Origin: Lachnospiraceae bacterium
GTDB taxonomy: Bacteria; Bacillota; Clostridia; Lachnospirales; Lachnospiraceae
NCBI GenBank assembly: GCA_016283775.1
Contig: JAEENL010000163.1
Location: forward strand, 1-39,678
Reading direction: 5' to 3'
DNA: 39,678 bases
Below, in pieces: positions 17,232 to 23,948 of the stretch (the stretch's first letter is position 1; each line of letters starts with the position of its first letter). A model generated the notes under the pieces. It made no database searches and was not told where the DNA came from. It saw nothing but the letters and a program-made list of their open reading frames with translations. The position numbers and the translations under genes were made by a program.

Positions 17232-17428
17232 TGGCTGAAAAGAAACAGGTTCCGCTGAGGCTTTCGGAACAACTCTACGCAGCGATCGCAGAGTGGGCCG
17301 AGGACGATTTCAGGTCCGTCAACGGACAGATAGAATATCTCCTCTCCGAATGTGTGAGACAGCGGAAAAAGAACGGAAAATATGTCGGTGAAGAGATCGA
17401 CAAGCCGCCGGAATTCGATCTGCACTGA
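17231..17428 (+). CDS. Small Arc-like ribbon-helix-helix protein
   Basis: This is a 65-residue protein. The N-terminal PLRLSEQLYAAIAEWAEDD and VNGQIEYLLSECVRQ blocks fit the strand-helix-helix pattern of Arc/MetJ-type DNA-binding proteins. The C-terminus is charged and unstructured. Its ATG overlaps the SPFH stop by one base, so its translation depends on the SPFH gene. Whether it binds DNA or acts as an SPFH partner is unknown. Confidence 0.78.
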   Translation: MAEKKQVPLRLSEQLYAAIAEWAEDDFRSVNGQIEYLLSECVRQRKKNGKYVGEEIDKPPEFDLH

Positions 17429-17466
17429 CAGTGTTTTAGACAAGCAACGACTAAAAAGGAGACAAC

Positions 17467-17979
17467 ATGGAAAACAAAGAACTTTCGACGATCTATCTTG
17501 CAGGCGGATGCTTCTGGGGAATGCAGAAGTTTTTTGACCAGTTTGAAGGTGTGGTGCGCACCGAAGTGGGCTATGCAAACGGTCCGGACGTCGCTCCGAC
17601 TTATAAGGACGTGTGCAATGACAGCGGTCATGCCGAGACCGTGCGTGTGGATTATGACAGTGCAAAGGTCAGCCTCACACAGCTTTTGGAGTTTTATTTT
17701 ATGGTGATCGATCCCCTCTCAGTGAACAAGCAGGGCGAGGACGAAGGCATACAGTACAGGACGGGCATCTATTACACCGACAAAGCCCAGCTTCCCGAGA
17801 TCGAGGAGGTCTACCGCAAGGAAGAGGAAAAAGCGGGAGCAAAGCTCGCCGTGGAATTAAAACCCCTTGGGAATTTCTTTTCCGCAGAGGAAAACCACCA
17901 GAAATACCTCGACAAAAACCCCACCGGCTACTGTCACATCCCGAAGAGATACTTTGAGATCGGGAAAAAGAAAGACTGA
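17467..17979 (+). CDS. msrA: Peptide-methionine (S)-S-oxide reductase
   Basis: This 170-residue MsrA repairs oxidised methionine in proteins. The catalytic motif GCFWG holds Cys15 (AGGCFWGMQ, 12-20). Other family blocks are GYANGP (36-41), SGHAETV (54-60) and the C-terminal ENHQKYL. It has an AAGGAG site and sits 38 bases after the ribbon-helix-helix gene. No msrB is fused or adjacent. Confidence 0.95.
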   Translation: MENKELSTIYLAGGCFWGMQKFFDQFEGVVRTEVGYANGPDVAPTYKDVCNDSGHAETVRVDYDSAKVSLTQLLEFYFMVIDPLSVNKQGEDEGIQYRTGIYYTDKAQLPEIEEVYRKEEEKAGAKLAVELKPLGNFFSAEENHQKYLDKNPTGYCHIPKRYFEIGKKKD

Positions 17980-18028
17980 AAGGCAGCGCGATACAATCCC
18001 TGAACACAAATAAACAATGAATGAGAGG

Positions 18029-18086
18029 AAATGCCTCCCGGATTTTGATATCATGTCACTTACAGAATATCAAACGGGAGGTATTT
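18029..18086 (+). promoter_or_regulatory. Long leader hairpin burying the ribosome site of the hydrolase gene
   Basis: The arm 18029-18040 pairs with 18075-18086 over 12 positions (one G-U). After a 3-base bulge, 18044-18051 pairs with 18067-18074 over 8 more, closing a 15-base loop. The GGGAGG ribosome site (18076-18081) lies fully inside the stem, 9 bases before the start codon. No T-run follows, so this is not a normal terminator. It fits a translation-control element such as a thermometer or a ligand/protein-controlled leader. Confidence 0.7.
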
Positions 18087-18089
18087 CTT

Positions 18090-19682
18090 ATGGCAATGAA
18101 AGAAAGGCCGGCCGTCACTCAGCTTCCTGACGGCGGAAAGTATTGGGAAAACACATTTGAAAGATTTCATTTAAAAGCCTACGTGCCCAAGACCACTATC
18201 GACGGGCAGACAAACAACTACGGTTTCCGCGCTCCGCTCCTTCTGGTATTTGAAGAGACACGGCGCGCAATGGAAGATGCGATAGCCTTTGCAAATGAGA
18301 GCGGCCTTGCCGACATCGCGTCTGCGGCTGACGGCAGTGTGTTTTTTGTTTTTCCGACATCGGGAAAATGGGAAAACGAGACGGAACAGCTCTATGCAGA
18401 TCTCATCGCGGAAACAAAGATGAATCAGTGCTACCGCGACAACATCGTAGAAGACAACGATTTCTTCACAAGAACGTTCAGAGGATATTTTATCCGTGGA
18501 GCGATCTTCCGCGCTGATATATACAGCTACGGCGCTTCTGCGGACTATGTCGCAAAGCACCTGTTGAAAAAGCTTGAAGGCGAATACCTTTGGGGCCCCG
18601 GCGAGATCACGCCCGCAATGTGCTCCATGGAGCGCTTAAGCGTGGTTCCCGCACCCGAAAGAAAAGACATCGGTATCCTGAGCGTAGGTAACAGCGACGA
18701 GATAAACAAAGGGTTCGAGGGCTGCAAAAACCTCCTCATAAAGGACAAGGCCGATTATAAGGCGGATTTCAGGAATTTCGTGAGAAAATTCAAGATGTGG
18801 TGCGGAAACCTCGAGATCGAGCCCGATTTCCCCGCTCTCAACATGACGGAAGAATCGGGGATCGCAGTGGTAAAGACTTCGCCCGACCATCGCGGGAAGT
18901 TCAAAGGTACTGCGGAGCACAAGGTCGGATATTTCGCATATTACAACAACGACCTGTTCGACAAAGGCCCGGCGCCTCTCCTTCTCGGGTTCCACGGAGG
19001 CGGTGATTCTTCCATGTTCCTGACCTTTGTGTCGGGCTGGTGGGAAATCTGCCACAGATACGGTTTCCTTTATGTTGCGGTTGAAAACCATCAGGATGTC
19101 ACCGCAACAGAAGCCGTTGAACTGATCGGCGAACTTAAAAAGCGCTACAAGATAGACGAGCACCGCATTTACGCGACCGGCTTCTCTATGGGAAGTGGCA
19201 AGACCTGGGATCTTTTCCAGGAATACCCGGAAGTTTTTGCAGGCTTTGCTCCCGCAAGCGCTCTCTTCCCCGTAAAGAACAATCCTTTCGGAAAGTCTCT
19301 CGGAGAAGGCATAAACACTGACGTTCCCGTTGCTCTCTTCTATTCCGGAGGCGAGAAGTCACATCTGCCCGAGCTTCCTTACCATGCCGAGCAGGGCATC
19401 GAAAGAGTACAGTATGCGGCATCGGTAAACAAGTGCAAATGCAAGTTTGACATTTCTTTCGCCGACCGCGATAAGTGGGAAGATCCCATGTACGGCGCGC
19501 CCGGAGACAGGACCGAAGTGCTTCGCGACGAATCGCGAAACGACACTCTTACCGTCCGCTACTATGACAGCGAGGACGGCGTATGCCGCACCGCATTCGC
19601 AAGCATCAAGAACCAAGTGCATGAATGCCGCCACCATACCAACGAGACCGCATGGAAGTTCATTTCGCAGTTTACAAGATAA
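18090..19682 (+). CDS. Alpha/beta-hydrolase (esterase-like) protein
   Basis: This is 530 residues from the ATG preceded by GGGAGG. The C-terminal half has an alpha/beta-hydrolase core: oxyanion-hole type LLLGFHGGGD (297-306) and nucleophile elbow GFSMGSG (364-370, Ser366), as in poly(3-hydroxybutyrate)-depolymerase-like esterases. The N-terminal half has a second, weaker hydrolase-like pattern (FVFPTSG, then YSYGASADY near 145-153), perhaps a degenerate duplicate. There is no signal peptide, so it is probably cytoplasmic. A strong terminator follows. The substrate is unknown. Confidence 0.75.
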   Translation: MAMKERPAVTQLPDGGKYWENTFERFHLKAYVPKTTIDGQTNNYGFRAPLLLVFEETRRAMEDAIAFANESGLADIASAADGSVFFVFPTSGKWENETEQLYADLIAETKMNQCYRDNIVEDNDFFTRTFRGYFIRGAIFRADIYSYGASADYVAKHLLKKLEGEYLWGPGEITPAMCSMERLSVVPAPERKDIGILSVGNSDEINKGFEGCKNLLIKDKADYKADFRNFVRKFKMWCGNLEIEPDFPALNMTEESGIAVVKTSPDHRGKFKGTAEHKVGYFAYYNNDLFDKGPAPLLLGFHGGGDSSMFLTFVSGWWEICHRYGFLYVAVENHQDVTATEAVELIGELKKRYKIDEHRIYATGFSMGSGKTWDLFQEYPEVFAGFAPASALFPVKNNPFGKSLGEGINTDVPVALFYSGGEKSHLPELPYHAEQGIERVQYAASVNKCKCKFDISFADRDKWEDPMYGAPGDRTEVLRDESRNDTLTVRYYDSEDGVCRTAFASIKNQVHECRHHTNETAWKFISQFTR

Positions 19683-19699
19683 GGATTTAGCGGTATTAT
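19671..19699 (+). promoter_or_regulatory. Candidate promoter of the RiPP-like locus, overlapping the upstream terminator
   Basis: TTTACA (19671-19676), a 17-base spacer and TATTAT (19694-19699) would start transcription near 19706. This is inside the first arm of the terminator at 19701-19734, so transcripts from here could not form that hairpin while read-through from upstream would be stopped. Confidence 0.5.
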
Positions 19700-19700
19700 C

Positions 19701-19734
19701 AGGGAAACGTTTGTTTATGGGCGTTTCCCTTTTT
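19701..19734 (+). terminator. Intrinsic terminator after the hydrolase gene
   Basis: A 9-bp perfect stem, AGGGAAACG (19701-19709) and CGTTTCCCT (19722-19730), is followed directly by a T-run. It separates the hydrolase from the kinase/cyclase/peptide locus. Confidence 0.88.
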
Positions 19735-19769
19735 CATTATCCGAAATATACCCGGCAAGGAGACATGCT

Positions 19770-20663
19770 ATGTACTACTATAGGATATACGGACTCGACG
19801 TCTGCTCAGACCTTGAAATGCCGATGCTTGTAAGCATTTCCGAAAGCGACGTGCGTGAAGAATATAAGATTGAAGTAAAAGAAGGCGAATTGCCTGAAAA
19901 ACAAGCCGCGGCAAAGTCAAACTGCGGCTTTGACCGGAATGAAGGCTATGTCCGTAACAATTACGGCACTCTCTATGTAAAAGGCGGGAATATCATTTGT
20001 TACGATCTCAAAGCTCCCGCTTACTTACAAGCTTTCATAGGTTTTATTCTCGGCTGGGCCTTTTCGATGATCCTGCACCAGCGCGGCGTGCTTGCTATAC
20101 ATTGTTCATGCATAGGGACCGGTTCCGGCGCGGTGCTTATAAGCGGAAGGAGCGGCGCAGGTAAATCCACTGTCACGTCAAGGCTGTTGTGCAAAGGCTT
20201 CCGGCTGATGGCGGATGACATCGCCGCAGTACAGGCCGAGCCGGGAAAGATACTCGCATACCCCGCATTCCCGTATCAAAAATTATGCAGAGATGTTGCG
20301 CAAGAGCAAGGCGAGCCGCTTGAAAAGCTTTTGTACATCAACGAGAAAAAAGACAAATTCTTGATGCCTTATAAGGGTGATTTCAGTTGTGAACCCGAGC
20401 CTTTAAAAGCACTCGTCCTTCTTGAAGCAAACGAAGATGAGGAGTTTTCGATCCGGGAATTAAAGGGCGTTGAGCGCTGGAACCGATGCATGGATTCCCT
20501 GTTCATATCCCCACTTCTCGGAAGGAATTTAAGCGACCCGTTCTTTGCAATCCCTACGCTCACTCTTGCTTCAACCGTAAAGATAGTCTGCATCAGCCGC
20601 GGCGTACAGGGAGATTACAGACAACAAGTCGCAGATGCGGTGATGAACATCATTTCAAAATAG
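19770..20663 (+). CDS. HPr-kinase-like P-loop kinase (lasso-peptide-kinase type)
   Basis: This 297-residue protein has an N-terminal region typical of HprK-related proteins in RiPP loci (YYRIYGLDVCSDLEMP, 3-18). A P-loop lies at GRSGAGKST (126-134) and the paired acidic motif MADDIAAV at 147-154, matching the catalytic part of HPr kinase. It is not housekeeping HprK: the N-terminal domain differs, and the next genes are an asparagine-synthetase-like cyclase and a small peptide. In paeninodin-type lasso loci such kinases phosphorylate a serine near the precursor C-terminus (known for that family). The same role on the 22864-23103 peptide is inferred. It starts after an AAGGAG site. Confidence 0.82.
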   Translation: MYYYRIYGLDVCSDLEMPMLVSISESDVREEYKIEVKEGELPEKQAAAKSNCGFDRNEGYVRNNYGTLYVKGGNIICYDLKAPAYLQAFIGFILGWAFSMILHQRGVLAIHCSCIGTGSGAVLISGRSGAGKSTVTSRLLCKGFRLMADDIAAVQAEPGKILAYPAFPYQKLCRDVAQEQGEPLEKLLYINEKKDKFLMPYKGDFSCEPEPLKALVLLEANEDEEFSIRELKGVERWNRCMDSLFISPLLGRNLSDPFFAIPTLTLASTVKIVCISRGVQGDYRQQVADAVMNIISK

Positions 20664-20708
20664 ACGTTTTCTTTTCTCGCAGTAGAATAAACCAAAAGAA
20701 GGTAACAT

Positions 20709-22664
20709 ATGTCAGCGATATGGGGAATCGTGAGCCTGTCAGGTTCTGAAGCGAATGCCGGCCGTTTTCATGAGGTCTGTAAGACTTCGTATAAAGCAAA
20801 ATACCGGATAGACCGCTATGCGCAAGCGGATCTCGGGAGCGCGCATTTTGGATGCGGGATCCAGCATATTACCGCCGAATCGGTAAACGAGCGGCTGCCT
20901 GTCGTTGATGCGGAAAAGGGCATTCTGTTTACTGCGGATGCTGTTCTTGACAATCGTCGGGATATCATTGCTCTGCTTTCAAAAAAGGGCGAGGATGCGG
21001 CGCTGCTTGCCGATGCGCCCGACGGACTATTGATATTTAAGACTTTTCTTTATTATGGCACCTCCTGTGTAAAATATCTTAGAGGGTTGTTTTCCTTTGC
21101 GGTTTGGCATGAACGTGAGAAAAAACTTCTTCTCTTCTCAGATCCTGTTTCTTCCCGCTGCCTGTATTACACAAAACAGGGAGACAGTATCATGTTTTCC
21201 ACCGTCATCGCTTCGATCGAGGCCGTATTCTCTGATATACCTTTTAACGAAAACTATATAAAAGACTTTCTTTTAAGCGACCGTGCCACAGTCTGCTGCG
21301 TTCCGGGCGAGACCTTGCGTGACGGCGTGTTTTTGTTAACCCCCGCGACCGTCATGACTTTTTCCGAAAGCGGCGTTGAAACCGAAACCTATATGTCGTC
21401 CGAAACCCTTGATATTCCGGCGCTTGATCAGGTTTATATAAAAAATCTTTCTTCTCCCGAAGACTATCTTAATTCTTTTATGCATCTTTATGAGGATTGC
21501 ATAAAAGATGCCATGTGCACATCGGGAAATGTCGGACTCGCGATGAGTAGCGGACTTGATTCCTCAAGTATTGGGACCGTAGCCGCAAAACAATTGGAGG
21601 AATGTGGCAAAAAACTTTTCACATATACCTTTTTACCATGTCGTGACATGAGCGGAAAGAACACCGAAACAAGAGTGTTTGACGAAGCCGAGGCCGTGAA
21701 GGAAATAACCGCGATGTATCCCGCAATGTGCCCGTCATTTTTGCGTGAGAGCGATGAAGACCCCATCCTCACTCAACCCGCATATGAAGCGGTCCTTGAA
21801 ATGCCGTACAAGATCATGTCGTACAAAAACCACTTTGACATGTGCAAAGCCGCGGTGGATGCAGGCTGTAAGGTTTTCCTGAACGGGGGGCTCGGAAACC
21901 TGACCGTTTCTTTCGGCAGCCTTGAGCATATTGTTTATCAGCTTATGGTGGACGGGGACACCGATTCGGCAGCACGATATGTGGCAAATTACGCAAGGCA
22001 TGAAGGGCTTGACGCTGGCAGGTTTTATGCAAGTCTGATGTATGATATTCATTCGTTTAAAAAACCGGGGCCCGTTACCGCAACCGGCTTTATCCCCGAT
22101 AATCGCTTTGTTTCTCCGTCAGTTCTTGAAAACTACCGTTTTGAGGAACGAATGAACGCCGATAGCAGAAAACAGGCCGTTTCGGGTTTCATGTCCCACA
22201 AAGACTATCTGACTGCGCTTTTCTCTCCCTTGTTGTTTATGCAGACAGGCGTATTTGAGACCAAGCTTGGGCTGTATCACAATGTGATCGTACGCGATCC
22301 CACGAAAGACGCAAGAATGCTTAAGTTCTGCGTTAAGGTTCCGTATCACCTATTCTGCAACGAAGGGGAACCTAGGTGGTTCATCCGCCACGGATTCAGG
22401 GATCTTTTGCCCAAATCGGTAACGGCTCATTGGAGAGCGCAGAGTTACCTGAATGCCGATTGGACAGAACTTACGGCAGAGAATTGGGAAAATACAAAAC
22501 CTGTTCTTAAGAAAGTTTTCCTTAACCATACCATGAATAAATATTTGAATATTCCGCTGATATCTTCATATATCGAAAATGCTGATCTTGGAAACTCTGA
22601 CGCCCGCTCCTTGCTCAGCCATATCCGGACCATGTACGGTATCCTTAAATTTACGGAAGTTTAA
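20709..22664 (+). CDS. Asparagine-synthetase-like protein, lasso-cyclase type
   Basis: This 651-residue protein has an N-terminal glutaminase-like domain (about 1-200) and a C-terminal adenylating synthetase domain (about 250-620). The pyrophosphate-loop motif appears as MSSGLDSSSIG (279-289). The N-terminus reads MSAIWGIVS: the catalytic Cys that follows Met in true glutamine-dependent AsnB is replaced by Ser, as in lasso-peptide macrolactam synthetases. It would activate a side-chain carboxylate by AMP and join it to the N-terminal amine of a processed core peptide (established for that family, inferred here). It is 45 bases after the kinase gene. Confidence 0.84.
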   Translation: MSAIWGIVSLSGSEANAGRFHEVCKTSYKAKYRIDRYAQADLGSAHFGCGIQHITAESVNERLPVVDAEKGILFTADAVLDNRRDIIALLSKKGEDAALLADAPDGLLIFKTFLYYGTSCVKYLRGLFSFAVWHEREKKLLLFSDPVSSRCLYYTKQGDSIMFSTVIASIEAVFSDIPFNENYIKDFLLSDRATVCCVPGETLRDGVFLLTPATVMTFSESGVETETYMSSETLDIPALDQVYIKNLSSPEDYLNSFMHLYEDCIKDAMCTSGNVGLAMSSGLDSSSIGTVAAKQLEECGKKLFTYTFLPCRDMSGKNTETRVFDEAEAVKEITAMYPAMCPSFLRESDEDPILTQPAYEAVLEMPYKIMSYKNHFDMCKAAVDAGCKVFLNGGLGNLTVSFGSLEHIVYQLMVDGDTDSAARYVANYARHEGLDAGRFYASLMYDIHSFKKPGPVTATGFIPDNRFVSPSVLENYRFEERMNADSRKQAVSGFMSHKDYLTALFSPLLFMQTGVFETKLGLYHNVIVRDPTKDARMLKFCVKVPYHLFCNEGEPRWFIRHGFRDLLPKSVTAHWRAQSYLNADWTELTAENWENTKPVLKKVFLNHTMNKYLNIPLISSYIENADLGNSDARSLLSHIRTMYGILKFTEV

Positions 22665-22747
22665 CCCCGATTTTGATCCTGTCTTCATTTTTTAAGAAAC
22701 TGTGTAAATTTTTTCAACAATTTATCTTTCATTTATGTTTACTTTAT

Positions 22748-22776
22748 TTGCAAAAAAATACATATGGTAGTATAAT
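22748..22776 (+). promoter_or_regulatory. Sigma-A promoter of the precursor peptide gene
   Basis: TTGCAA (22748-22753), a 17-base spacer and a perfect TATAAT (22771-22776) lie in a very AT-rich stretch. The leader is about 80 bases with GGAGG before the start. A private strong promoter would give the peptide in excess over its enzymes. Confidence 0.8.
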
Positions 22777-22863
22777 GTGCGTACTTAAAACGGAAGTATG
22801 TTTGAAACGGAATTCATTAAAATGTAAATATGCACTCCCAAACAATAATTGGAGGATATCATC

Positions 22864-23103
22864 ATGAAAGAATGGAACACACCCGTTATCGAAGAATTGG
22901 CACTTTCATCTACTGAATGCAATAATTATTGGGTAGATACAAATGACGATAGTTATGTAGAATATGACGAAGATTTAGGCAGATGTCATAACCCCTATTG
23001 GCAGGGAAATGGGCAAACAGAGCAGCAAGTTCACGACAGAAATCCCTTCTGGGCTGACGGTTGGGGCGACGGTGGCAACAGCACCGGAGGCCGTTATAAA
23101 TAA
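22864..23103 (+). CDS. Small peptide, probable RiPP precursor with lasso-type leader
   Basis: This is a 79-residue peptide with a well-spaced GGAGG site. The leader MKEWNTPVIEELALSST (1-17) has the aromatic-x-x-Pro element (W4, P7) and a Thr at 17, ten residues after the Pro. That is the same spacing as I recall for paeninodin-family precursors, where this Thr is at -2. A core starting at C19 would have Asp at +7 (D25), the right place for a 7-residue macrolactam ring. The remaining 61 residues are far longer than a usual lasso core. They are Asn/Gly/Asp/aromatic-rich with repeated N-x-(Y/F)-W units (20-23, 43-46, 60-63) and C19 and C41. The assignment as precursor is inference. Confidence 0.72.
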   Translation: MKEWNTPVIEELALSSTECNNYWVDTNDDSYVEYDEDLGRCHNPYWQGNGQTEQQVHDRNPFWADGWGDGGNSTGGRYK

Positions 23104-23118
23104 AATTTAGTTAATTTA

Positions 23119-23147
23119 AGGCGCGAGAGATCGCGCCTTGTTTTTTT
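23119..23147 (+). terminator. Intrinsic terminator after the precursor peptide
   Basis: A perfect 8-bp stem, AGGCGCGA (23119-23126) and TCGCGCCT (23131-23138) with a GAGA loop, is followed by a run of T (23141-23147). It closes the RiPP-like locus just before the vapC stop on the other strand. Confidence 0.9.
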
Positions 23148-23149
23148 GT

Positions 23150-23551
23150 TTATTCCACCCAGTTTTCAATCTTTAGACCATTTACTCTGCAAAACTCTTT
23201 TGTGTTATTTGTGACCAATGTGTAGCCCAGTGAACTTGCATGTCCGGCGATCATCATGTCAAGCAGGCCTATGGGAGTGCCTTGTCTTTCAAGGTCTGCA
23301 CGTATCTTGCCGTATTCATTTGCAGCGTCAGTGTCAAAGCTCAGTATCTCGATATTTGACAGTAACAAAGAAAGAGCAACTCTGTTTTTCTCTACGTTTG
23401 CGCTTTTTTCCACTCCGTGCGCCAGCTCCGCATAGGTGACGGATGAAATGCAGACATCCTCAGGCTTTGTCCTTTGCAGTCGTTCGAACACCTTTTCCGG
23501 CTTATGCTTGATGGCATAAATACAGATATTGGTATCAAGCATATATCTCAT
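23150..23551 (-). CDS. vapC: VapC-family PIN-domain toxin
   Basis: This 133-residue PIN-domain ribonuclease is the toxin of a type II toxin-antitoxin system. Acidic active-site residues are visible: D6 in MLDTNICIYAI, E42 in TYAELAHG and D98 in GLLDMMIAGHA. The C-terminal LVTNNTKEF fits the group that cleaves initiator tRNA in enteric bacteria, but the target here is unknown. It overlaps the antitoxin gene by 4 bases (ATGA), with toxin second, the usual coupled arrangement. Confidence 0.93.
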   Translation of the reverse strand: MRYMLDTNICIYAIKHKPEKVFERLQRTKPEDVCISSVTYAELAHGVEKSANVEKNRVALSLLLSNIEILSFDTDAANEYGKIRADLERQGTPIGLLDMMIAGHASSLGYTLVTNNTKEFCRVNGLKIENWVE

Positions 23552-23778
23552 AACGCTTCACGCTCCTGGCCGCCCTGATCGGCTCTCCCATTTTCCATGA
23601 AATCATCAGAAAACATATCTATGGCCTGCATGAATGAAGCCCATTTATTTGTTTTGGGCATAAGTATAACTATCTCGCCGATCTTGTTTACCATGACTTC
23701 ATCGACCGAGAACCGAAACTCCTTTGGAAGCCTTACCGCCTGGCTTCTCCCGTTTTCAAATATCTTTGCTGTCATCAT
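23548..23778 (-). CDS. vapB: VapB-type AbrB/SpoVT-fold antitoxin
   Basis: This is a 76-residue antitoxin. The N-terminal half (AKIFENGRSQAVRLPKEFRF) is a swapped-hairpin AbrB-type DNA-binding domain. The C-terminal half, with WASFMQAIDMFSDDF, would bind the toxin. The start at 23778 (or ATG at 23775) has an AAGGTGAT site. It is first in the operon, and an 18-bp palindrome in its promoter is the probable autoregulatory operator. Confidence 0.92.
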   Translation of the reverse strand: MMTAKIFENGRSQAVRLPKEFRFSVDEVMVNKIGEIVILMPKTNKWASFMQAIDMFSDDFMENGRADQGGQEREAL

Positions 23779-23802
23779 AACGATCACCTTCTTTCTGTAT
23801 TT

Positions 23803-23831
23803 AGTATATACCGCGGTATATATCCTGTCAA
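23803..23831 (-). promoter_or_regulatory. vapBC promoter with embedded operator palindrome
   Basis: On the minus strand a perfect TTGACA (23826-23831), a 17-base spacer and TATACT (23803-23808) form the promoter. A perfect 18-bp palindrome, TATATACCGCGGTATATA (23805-23822), fills the spacer and enters the -10 box, so bound VapB/VapBC would block polymerase. Confidence 0.85.
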
Positions 23832-23862
23832 GTGGCATAATTATTCATTATTAGCCAATCGC

Positions 23863-23890
23863 TTGACAATCGGTGTAATTATGATATTGT
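23863..23890 (+). promoter_or_regulatory. Candidate promoter of the PHP phosphatase gene
   Basis: TTGACA (23863-23868) is followed after 16 bases by TATTGT (23885-23890), divergent from the vapBC promoter and about 50 bases before the start codon at 23949. Confidence 0.6.
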
Positions 23891-23948
23891 ATAGCAGGTA
23901 AAAAAAGGCCGGCCGAAAGAGGCCGTAAAGTTGAAAACAGGTAGACAT

